NCBI GenBank assembly: GCA_009783675.1
Contig: WRDA01000001.1
Location: 1 to 36,574 of the forward strand
Length of the DNA: 36,574 nucleotides
Source of the DNA: Symbiobacteriaceae bacterium
Lineage (GTDB): Bacteria > Bacillota > JAAYKD01 > WRDA01
Direction: 5' to 3'
The translations under genes were made by a program, and so were the position numbers. Below are positions 30,174 through 36,574 of the stretch, piece by piece (position 1 is the stretch's first letter; the number at the start of each line of letters is the position of its first letter). The notes under the pieces are model-generated. The model had not been told where the DNA came from. It was given only the letters and a program-made list of their open reading frames with translations, and ran no database searches.

Positions 30174-31996
30174 TCGGTAGCATTTTGGGCGAGCGTTATG
30201 AAATACTTGAGAAGATCGGCGATGGGGGTATGGCGCTGGTCTACAGGGCTCGCGATCTTCAGGAGAAGCGAACAGTCGCTGTAAAGGTTCTACGATCGGA
30301 GTATGTCTCTGATGAAGAATTCATCCGCCGTTTTCGGCGTGAAGCAGAAGCGATGCAACGCTTACAACACCCTAATATGGTTGAAATATATGACATCTCT
30401 ATATCTGAACCTCCCTACTACCTGGTAATGGAATATGTTGATGGGGTTACCCTAGATAAGCTTATCGCTGCTGAGGAGCTATCCTTTGAACGGGTATTAT
30501 ATCTGGCTTTGCAGATCGCGGATGGATTGCAGTATGCCCATGAGCATATGATTATTCACAGAGATATCAAACCACAGAACATCCTCCTGACTGCCAATGG
30601 CCAGGTGAAGATAACTGATTTCGGTATCGCCGTCCTGGTTTCGACAACTACTCTGGTTAAGACTCGCAGTGTGGTCGGTACCGTTCACTACCTCTCGCCG
30701 GAGCAAGCCAGAGGAGAGCCGCTTACGGAGCAATCCGACCTCTACTCTTTCGGGGTTATGCTATATGAAATGATTACTGGTCAAGTTCCTTTCGATGCTG
30801 ATAACACCGTGGCCATAGTCTACAAGCATGATCAGGAAGAACCTGCTCCTCTCAGTGAACTCAGGCAGGACATTCCGGGTGCTTTGGAAGCTGTAGTCAT
30901 GAAGTTGCTGGAGAAGGATGTCCGAGATCGTTACCGCAGTAGTCGGGAGTTACACGATGATCTGGAAGATATTATAGATATACTGCCCGAATCGGGATCC
31001 ACTCTGCTGGAGAAAATGAGGCGCTCCATGAATAAGCGGGAAAGAAACCGCCGTGACAAGAGGAGATCTCGAAGTTTTTTGCGGGGTTTACTGGTCTTTA
31101 TGCTCCTGGTGTGTCTCCTGGCTGGTTTGTTATATGGTGCATGGAATCAACTCTTTACCCGCAAAGCGACTGCCCTGATGCCATTGCTCGAGGGAAAGCA
31201 GATGAACGAAGCCATAGCAGAGCTGTCGGTGTTGGGTTTTGCTTATCATATTGCGGAGGAGCGCTTCGACCCGCGAATTCCTGAAGGTGTTGTCATCGAG
31301 CAAAAAACTCAGGCAGGAGTAAATGCCTTTACTGATACCATCGTTGAACTGGTTGTGTCTCTTGGTAAGCAGATGTTCACACTCCCTGATGTGGTAGGCT
31401 TACGAAATCAACAGGCTACTCTGGAGCTTCAAAGCAAAGGTTTGACAGTTCTGACTGAGCCCCAAAGCAGCACCAGCATCGTCGAGGGACTGGTGATGGA
31501 AATGAAGCCAGAGGCCAGAACAATGGTTACCGAGGGTACGGAAGTAACTCTGGTCGTCTCCACTGGCCAGGAAAAGGTCCTGATGATCAGTGTGCTTGGT
31601 CTCTCCTTTGAACAAGCCAGTGAAAGATTGTCGGAGCTGGGATTGCTACCGGCAGATCCTATCATTCATGTTGACGCATCGTATCCTGCTGCTCGTATTA
31701 CAGGTCAATCTCCGTTAGCAGGTGAGTTGGTGCCTAAGAACTCCCGGGTGGACCTTTGGATCAACCCTGCGCAAAGAGATGATGTGGAAATCACAATCAC
31801 CTTTCCTGCTGATATCGCCATCCAGGTAATCCGAGTCGAGGTAGAGGATGCGTCACTGACGAATCCCTCCAGGGTGATTTATAATGCGCAACATAAAGCG
31901 AACGATAAACCACTGCCTTTATCGATCCCAGTTGAGCCACCAGCAGTGGTTAGGGTCTACCGCAATGATATCCTTATCTTCTCCGGCGAAAGATAA
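30170..31996 (+). CDS. prkC: PASTA-domain serine/threonine kinase (PrkC/StkP type)
   Basis: A membrane receptor kinase that senses wall precursors or muropeptides and phosphorylates division, translation and metabolic proteins. The 608-residue protein has a kinase domain (about 8-270). This holds the glycine loop IGDGGMALVY, Lys39 (VAVKV), HRDIKPQN with catalytic Asp132, DFG at 150-152, and an activation loop with several Thr before GTVHYLSPEQA. A basic juxtamembrane segment (about 285-303, rich in R/K) precedes one helix (about 305-324). Three PASTA repeats follow (about 335-540), then a beta-rich tail. It overlaps the phosphatase by ATGA. The usual rsgA is absent downstream; rpe follows directly. 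Confidence 0.96.
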   Translation: MIGSILGERYEILEKIGDGGMALVYRARDLQEKRTVAVKVLRSEYVSDEEFIRRFRREAEAMQRLQHPNMVEIYDISISEPPYYLVMEYVDGVTLDKLIAAEELSFERVLYLALQIADGLQYAHEHMIIHRDIKPQNILLTANGQVKITDFGIAVLVSTTTLVKTRSVVGTVHYLSPEQARGEPLTEQSDLYSFGVMLYEMITGQVPFDADNTVAIVYKHDQEEPAPLSELRQDIPGALEAVVMKLLEKDVRDRYRSSRELHDDLEDIIDILPESGSTLLEKMRRSMNKRERNRRDKRRSRSFLRGLLVFMLLVCLLAGLLYGAWNQLFTRKATALMPLLEGKQMNEAIAELSVLGFAYHIAEERFDPRIPEGVVIEQKTQAGVNAFTDTIVELVVSLGKQMFTLPDVVGLRNQQATLELQSKGLTVLTEPQSSTSIVEGLVMEMKPEARTMVTEGTEVTLVVSTGQEKVLMISVLGLSFEQASERLSELGLLPADPIIHVDASYPAARITGQSPLAGELVPKNSRVDLWINPAQRDDVEITITFPADIAIQVIRVEVEDASLTNPSRVIYNAQHKANDKPLPLSIPVEPPAVVRVYRNDILIFSGER

Positions 31997-32052
31997 ATCA
32001 ACAGGTTTAGTCCGGGGAGTCCAACTAACAGCATAAAGAGGTGAGGATCGGA

Positions 32053-32715
32053 GTGTTTATCGCTCCTTCTCTATTAGCAGCACATCCTGGTCGTTTAGAA
32101 GCGGAAGCCGAGGCTGCCATTCAAGCAGGAGCAGACTGGTTGCATGTGGACATCATGGATGGTCATTTTGTTCCTGCTATCAGTATGGGACCGCGTCTGA
32201 TCAAAGCGCTGCATGATGCGGAGCCTGCTGTACCTCTGGATGTGCACCTTATGGTCAGTAGTCCTGCGCAGTTTATCGCCGACTGTGTAAACTGGGGAGC
32301 TGCCTCTTTGACCGTACATTATGAAACCTGCCATCATCTCCATGGGGTTCTGCAACAGATACGCAGCCTGGGATGTAAAGCCGGAGTTGCTCTCAATCCT
32401 CATACCCCAACGAATGTCTTGCAATGCCTTTTAGGTGATCTGGATACTGTATTGCTGATGGCCGTCAACCCTGGTTTTGGAGGTCAAAGGTTTATTCCTT
32501 TTACACTGGAAAAAATCAGGCAACTAAGTAACCTGAGAGATGGAAGCTCAGGTTACTTTCTCATAAGCGTCGATGGTGGAGTCGGTATAAGTAACGCCGC
32601 ACTTATCAGAGAAGCAGGTGCGGATGTTCTGATTGCAGGGAGCGCCGTCTTTGGCAGTGATGACTATTCCCAAGCCATAGAACAATTGCGTGGTAAACAA
32701 ACTGTGACCAAATGA
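32053..32715 (+). CDS. rpe: Ribulose-phosphate 3-epimerase
   Basis: Interconverts D-ribulose-5-phosphate and D-xylulose-5-phosphate in the pentose phosphate pathway. The 220-residue TIM barrel has the metal/catalytic residues His31 and Asp33 (LHVDIMDGHFVP), His65 (DVHLM), Met and Asn in MAVNPGFGGQ, and the Asp of SVDGGV. The GTG at 32053 is preferred to the GTG at 32041, because AAAGAGGTG then has 9-base spacing and the product starts MFIAPSLLAA as homologues do. The first segment reads SLLAAHPG where most homologues have S-x-L-S-A-D-F. It overlaps the next gene by ATGA. Confidence 0.95.
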   Translation: MFIAPSLLAAHPGRLEAEAEAAIQAGADWLHVDIMDGHFVPAISMGPRLIKALHDAEPAVPLDVHLMVSSPAQFIADCVNWGAASLTVHYETCHHLHGVLQQIRSLGCKAGVALNPHTPTNVLQCLLGDLDTVLLMAVNPGFGGQRFIPFTLEKIRQLSNLRDGSSGYFLISVDGGVGISNAALIREAGADVLIAGSAVFGSDDYSQAIEQLRGKQTVTK

Positions 32716-33653
32716 TGAGTTTGTTCCAACACGAAATCAATGGGTTCGCTACTTGGTCACGAGTTTTCCATGACCCATCAGCTTGGTATGATGTTGCTGG
32801 GGCTATGTATACAGAGTCAGGGATCACCTACCAGGGGCTCACGCCGTTATCCCCCGGGACCAATGCCGTTTTTCGCAGTGGCGACACGGTAATCAAGATA
32901 TTCGCTCCTGTAGAAGCAGCTATGAGCGATCGCGATGACTATTCAGTCGAATTAATGGCTCTGGAAGAAGCAGCAAAGCGAGGGGTGCCGGTTCCTGCTG
33001 TTTTAAGGTCTGGAACCTTCAGGGATCGTTACCCATTTAATTATATAATCATGCCGTTTATTCATGGTCAAGAGCTTGGCGGCATTTTACAACAACAAGA
33101 CGTAGAGGAGCAGGATGCAATCCTCGATCAAATCCGCAGCATGCTAGTCAGATTGCATGAAATACCTCCTTTTCCGGGGGACACATTTGCGAAGGTTTTT
33201 CAACGTGCGTTGCATAATGACAGATGGTTACTCTTCAATCCTCAGGTCAGGTCTGAGGTTTCAACTACTTTATTGCGATATTTCAATCAGATTGATTTGC
33301 AAACATTAGTTTTCGTTCATGGAGATCTGACCGGGGAGAATCTGCTGCTCGTCTCTGAAAACAGAATCCGTCTAATAGACTTTGCGGATGCTTGCATAGC
33401 TCCTCCTGGATATGATGATGTAGCGCTGGTTTTGGGTGCTTTCGATCTGGATTCTCGCCTAGTTTGGCGTTATTATAGATTCGGTGACCCTGTCCTTTTT
33501 GTAGACTCCCTATTTCCTCATATTCTTCTTCATGACTTTGGGGGAGGTTACCTGCGCGATCTGGCAGCAAAGCTGCTTAATCTGGATCCTGGTGAGGTAA
33601 GCAGTCTGGCACAGATTCGTGAGGCGTTAATAAGGCAAATTAGTATCCAGTAA
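32712..33653 (+). CDS. APH-fold phosphotransferase family protein
   Basis: A 313-residue protein of the aminoglycoside phosphotransferase/choline kinase-like fold. It has a C-terminal-lobe HGDLTGENLLL loop (catalytic Asp at about 205) and a metal-binding IDFADAC segment (about 225-231), followed by GYDDVALVLGAF. The N-lobe Lys is probably in DTVIKIFAP, with Glu in VELMALEEA. A hinge-like IIMPFIHGQEL is also visible. Such kinases act on sugars, amino-sugars, choline or antibiotics; the substrate cannot be read from sequence. Its start overlaps rpe by ATGA, which suggests a metabolic kinase (sugar or repair) rather than an acquired resistance gene. Confidence 0.85.
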   Translation: MMSLFQHEINGFATWSRVFHDPSAWYDVAGAMYTESGITYQGLTPLSPGTNAVFRSGDTVIKIFAPVEAAMSDRDDYSVELMALEEAAKRGVPVPAVLRSGTFRDRYPFNYIIMPFIHGQELGGILQQQDVEEQDAILDQIRSMLVRLHEIPPFPGDTFAKVFQRALHNDRWLLFNPQVRSEVSTTLLRYFNQIDLQTLVFVHGDLTGENLLLVSENRIRLIDFADACIAPPGYDDVALVLGAFDLDSRLVWRYYRFGDPVLFVDSLFPHILLHDFGGGYLRDLAAKLLNLDPGEVSSLAQIREALIRQISIQ

Positions 33654-33683
33654 AACAGTATACCTTGTATTTTAAGGTTAGTT

Positions 33684-35501
33684 ATGACCACTAAATGGAG
33701 AGACGAAGGTGATGCAGTCATGAACATTTATGCCAGATTAGCCAGGGACTTCATGCAAAAATACTGGCATCGCTATCTCCTGGCTTTCGCTCTGGTTAAT
33801 CTGGTGACCTGGCTGGGTTTCAGGGCACCTTTGCTGACGCAGAGAATTATCGACGATTTTATCCCTACCAGGGATATGGACAATATCATCAGGTATGCTT
33901 TAATGATTGTGGTCGTCGCTGTAGCTAGGGGACTGACGACTTTCGTGCAGCGCTATAACTTGGAATATACGGCGCAGAAGGTCGTCTACGATATTCGTAA
34001 TCGCCTCTACATGCATATTCAGGAACTATCTTTTTCCTTTTACGATTCTGCTCGTACGGGAGAGCTGATGTCTCGTCTTACATCCGATGTGGAAACACTC
34101 CGGGGAGCCATGGGAATGGCTTTCATCAATCTGATATCCAATATACTGCAGATTGTATATGCCATGGCTATCCTGTTGAGCCTCAATGTGCAGCTGACGC
34201 TGATTTCTCTGGTCTTCATGCCATTTCTGATCTGGGCAGTGCGTGAGTATGCCATCAAGGTGCGACCTACCTTCCGCATGGTGCAGGAGCAGATGGCCAA
34301 ACTGACAGCCGTGATGCAGGAAAATATCACCGGCATCAGGGTTGTCAAAGCTTTCGCGCAAGAAGAGTACGAAGTAAGCAAATTTAGCGATCAAAACACC
34401 GTCTATTTCCAGAAAGCTCTGGTATCCGCGCGTCTGGACGCTTTCTACAGTCCCTTGATGACTTTTATCTCGGGGTTGAGTTCGACTTTTATCCTCTGGT
34501 ATGGTGGCAATGCAGTGATCAATGGTACCCTGCAGCTTGGCGAATGGATGATCTTTAATACCCTTTTGTTGCAACTGATCCAACCAGTACGCATGTTCGG
34601 CTGGTTGGTTTCCATGGTACAGCGAGCGGCGGCTTCCGGAGGACGGCTCTATGAAGTTCTCGATACCAAGAGTGATGTCGCGGATTCACCACAGGCGGTA
34701 GATATGCCTCCGGTTACAGGCCTGGTCGAATTTGATAATGTCACTTTCAGTTACGATAAAAGAATGATGGTCTTGGAAGAGCTTACCTTTACTGCAGAAC
34801 CTGGACAGACCATTGCGATCTTAGGTCCGACAGGTTCAGGCAAGTCCTCGGTAATAAGTCTGATTCCACGTTTCTACGATCCTCTCATAGGGACTATACG
34901 TATTGATGGCAGAGATATCCGTGATTATAAAGTAGAATCTTTGCGAAAACAGGTGGGGATTGTCCTGCAGGAGACCTTTCTTTTCGGTGATAGCCTGCGT
35001 GCAAATATAGCATATGGTAAGCCCGATGCCAGTGACGAAGAGATCATCTCTGCGGCTCAGTCGGCTAAAATCCATGATTTCATCATGGGTTTGCCCGATG
35101 GATATGACACCACCATTGGAGAGAGAGGTGTTGGTCTCTCTGGCGGGCAGAAACAGAGGGTTGCTATTGCCAGGGCTATTCTTATGCAGGCGCGAATTCT
35201 CATTCTGGATGAGTCTACCTCCAGTGTTGACACTGAAACCGAGCATGCTATTCAACAGGCTTTTGCCCAGCTGACAGCTAATTGTACCACCTTTATCATA
35301 GCGCAAAGATTATCTACAGTACGTAATGCTGATAAAATTCTGGTACTGGATCGTGGGCGTCTCGTACAGGAAGGGCATCATGAGGATCTTCTCTTAGATC
35401 CGGATGGTATATACGCTAAAATATACGAGATGCAACTGCGCCCCCAGGAGAAGGATGTAAGTGTTACGAGCACCACTAAGAGTTCGGGAGGTGATTCCTG
35501 A
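33684..35501 (+). CDS. ABC exporter subunit, TMD-NBD fusion (first of a pair)
   Basis: 605 residues. Six membrane helices lie in about 30-320, including DSARTGELMSRLTSDVETLR, the coupling-helix region typical of multidrug/lipid exporters. The nucleotide-binding domain has GPTGSGKSS (Walker A), LSGGQKQR (signature) and LILDESTSSVD with catalytic Glu present, so this half is fully canonical. An alternative start is the ATG at 33720 with GAAGGTG upstream; the ATG at 33684 has AAGGT at 6-base spacing, and I keep it with moderate certainty. The stop overlaps the next exporter gene by one base (TGATG). Resembles YfiB/YfiC or LmrCD-type pairs; substrate unknown. Confidence 0.93.
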   Translation: MTTKWRDEGDAVMNIYARLARDFMQKYWHRYLLAFALVNLVTWLGFRAPLLTQRIIDDFIPTRDMDNIIRYALMIVVVAVARGLTTFVQRYNLEYTAQKVVYDIRNRLYMHIQELSFSFYDSARTGELMSRLTSDVETLRGAMGMAFINLISNILQIVYAMAILLSLNVQLTLISLVFMPFLIWAVREYAIKVRPTFRMVQEQMAKLTAVMQENITGIRVVKAFAQEEYEVSKFSDQNTVYFQKALVSARLDAFYSPLMTFISGLSSTFILWYGGNAVINGTLQLGEWMIFNTLLLQLIQPVRMFGWLVSMVQRAAASGGRLYEVLDTKSDVADSPQAVDMPPVTGLVEFDNVTFSYDKRMMVLEELTFTAEPGQTIAILGPTGSGKSSVISLIPRFYDPLIGTIRIDGRDIRDYKVESLRKQVGIVLQETFLFGDSLRANIAYGKPDASDEEIISAAQSAKIHDFIMGLPDGYDTTIGERGVGLSGGQKQRVAIARAILMQARILILDESTSSVDTETEHAIQQAFAQLTANCTTFIIAQRLSTVRNADKILVLDRGRLVQEGHHEDLLLDPDGIYAKIYEMQLRPQEKDVSVTSTTKSSGGDS

Positions 35502-36574
35502 TGGGTGGAGGATGGCACGGGGGAGGCATGCATGTCCGTAATGCCGAGATAGAGCAGCGTAAGCTAAGCGATCTCGATCCTCAGCTTTTCCTGAGGTTTT
35601 GGCGAACGACAGTGACTCCATATCGTAGCAAGCTTTATCTTTCTATATTAGCCATGCTAGCTGCTACCACCACTGGACTCATCGGTCCTATGCTGCAAAG
35701 AGTGGCTATTGATGACGGAATGCTGGCTGGAAATGCATCGGTTCTGCTAAAAGTTGCTTTGATCTATATAATCACTCACACTCTGAACTGGATCTTTAGT
35801 TTTGCCAGATCCTTCCTGATGTCTCAAATAGGTTTGAGCATAACCCAGGACATGCGTCGACACCTTTTCTCGCATATCCAGACCCTTAGTCTGAGCTTTT
35901 TCGATCGTTTGCAAGCAGGTCGCATAATGTCCCGTTTAACCAGTGATGTGGAGGTCCTGACCCAGTTGATAAACTCTGCATTGATGAATACCATTAATGA
36001 TTTCTTTACCCTGATAGGAATCATAATTATCATGATCGTCAATAGTCCCTTACTTTCCCTGATCAGTTTTTTTACCATTCCGGTGATGTTTGCAGTTACC
36101 AGGTTCTTTTCGCGAAGGATGCGAAAGGCTTATCACCAGGTGCGTGCTGCCTCAGCCGATGTTAATGCTAATTTGCAAGAGACTATTTCGGGAATGCGGG
36201 TAACCCAAAGCTTTACGCGAGAAGAACGCAATATGGAGCGGTTTGACGAAGTTAACGAAGGTAACTTTCGCGCCAACATGAATGCGGCGACGTTGCAATC
36301 AATGTTTCTGCCAGCCATTGAGGTTACCTCATCCATCGGTACTACTCTTGTTCTCATCGGAGGAGGCTATCTGGTTTTGCTGGCATCTGGCAGTGAAGCA
36401 GAAGCAGTTACTCTGGGCATTGTAGTACTCTTCCTGAACTCCATAACCCGCTTCTTTCACCCTATTCGCGAACTAACCCAGGTCATGAATACTGTTCAGG
36501 CCGCGGGTATTTCACTGGAACGGATCTTTAACTTTATCGATGAAGTACCCGAGGTACCTGATGAACCACAAGCG
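35501..36574 (+). CDS. ABC exporter subunit, partner of the preceding gene (3' part missing)
   Basis: An open frame of 358 codons from the ATG at 35501 to the right edge with no stop; it contains no nucleotide-binding motifs yet because the window ends just after the membrane domain. The product starts MGGGWHGGGMHVRN, a Gly/His-rich head seen in partner subunits of heterodimeric exporters. It continues with six helices and the SFFDRLQAGRIMSRLTSDVE coupling region. The start overlaps the preceding stop by one base and reuses GGAGGTG just upstream as ribosome binding site. Whether its ATP site is canonical or degenerate cannot be seen here. Confidence 0.9.
   Translation, partial: MGGGWHGGGMHVRNAEIEQRKLSDLDPQLFLRFWRTTVTPYRSKLYLSILAMLAATTTGLIGPMLQRVAIDDGMLAGNASVLLKVALIYIITHTLNWIFSFARSFLMSQIGLSITQDMRRHLFSHIQTLSLSFFDRLQAGRIMSRLTSDVEVLTQLINSALMNTINDFFTLIGIIIIMIVNSPLLSLISFFTIPVMFAVTRFFSRRMRKAYHQVRAASADVNANLQETISGMRVTQSFTREERNMERFDEVNEGNFRANMNAATLQSMFLPAIEVTSSIGTTLVLIGGGYLVLLASGSEAEAVTLGIVVLFLNSITRFFHPIRELTQVMNTVQAAGISLERIFNFIDEVPEVPDEPQA

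Noticed and set aside
32712..33653. Acquired aminoglycoside resistance gene
   Set aside because: The APH fold is shared by many metabolic kinases. The ATGA overlap with rpe and the lack of mobile DNA argue against acquisition.
34026..34583. 185-codon open frame on the minus strand inside the second ABC exporter
   Set aside because: It lies wholly opposite a well-supported membrane domain, is rich in His/Gln/Asp as expected from the complement of helix codons, and matches no family.

Overview
The window reads as a stretch of chromosome from a Gram-positive, Bacillota (Firmicutes, probably Clostridia-like) bacterium. The evidence is a cdaA-cdaR-glmM cluster, an rlmN / PP2C phosphatase / PASTA-kinase / rpe cluster, an RqcH homologue, HelD, a ClpP with a CtsR-like operator, strong AGGAGG-type ribosome binding sites, many GTG/TTG starts, and a wall-associated 'copper amine oxidase N-terminal' module. 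No species can be named from sequence alone. I see no insertion sequence, phage gene, CRISPR array, rRNA or integrase; the content looks like core and near-core genome.

Layout. 1-1083 (minus): left-edge-truncated SpoVB/MurJ-like lipid or polysaccharide flippase. 1241-11666 (plus): nine closely packed genes: cdaA, cdaR, glmM, a YgeY-type M20 hydrolase, a free-methionine-(R)-sulfoxide reductase, an MGDG-synthase-type glycosyltransferase, a GNAT acetyltransferase and a two-gene heterodimeric ABC exporter. 11667-12989 (minus): a GH4 alpha-galactosidase-like enzyme that meets the exporter stop-to-stop. 13099-13794 (plus): YugP-like membrane zinc peptidase. 13876-15570 (minus): orphan peptide-type solute-binding lipoprotein. 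15782-17305 (plus): secreted protein with a copper-amine-oxidase-N module and two PEBP/YbhB domains. 17488-23295 (minus): rqcH, helD and gltX, in that order of transcription. 23475-26134 (plus): serine beta-lactamase-like hydrolase plus M20D amidohydrolase under a clear promoter. 26243-26833: clpP. 27049-27674 (minus): five tRNA genes (Pro-TGG, Arg-TCT, His-GTG, Arg-ACG, Leu-TAG) behind two near-perfect sigma-A promoters. 27958-33653 (plus): DUF1653 protein, rlmN, PP2C phosphatase, PASTA kinase, rpe and an APH-fold kinase. 33684-36574 (plus): a second heterodimeric ABC exporter pair, its second gene cut by the right edge.

How the genes fit together. Much of the content concerns the envelope and its signalling: c-di-AMP synthesis and its regulator with GlmM (UDP-GlcNAc supply), a flippase, a diacylglycerol-type glycosyltransferase, two exporters, and a PASTA kinase with its cognate phosphatase. 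A second theme is protein quality control and stress: RqcH, ClpP, HelD and the methionine sulfoxide reductase. Several start codons are moved inward here from the longest reading frame because of Shine-Dalgarno and promoter positions (glmM, the PEBP protein, rqcH, the beta-lactamase-like gene, the M20D gene, clpP, the DUF1653 gene and rpe).

No wholly new multi-gene system is obvious. The items most worth a second look are the tandem-PEBP secreted protein, the complementary degenerate sites in the first ABC pair, the CtsR-like box overlapping the clpP promoter, the D-to-E change in the RqcH DR motif, and the tRNA-Pro-like hairpin inside the tRNA cluster.
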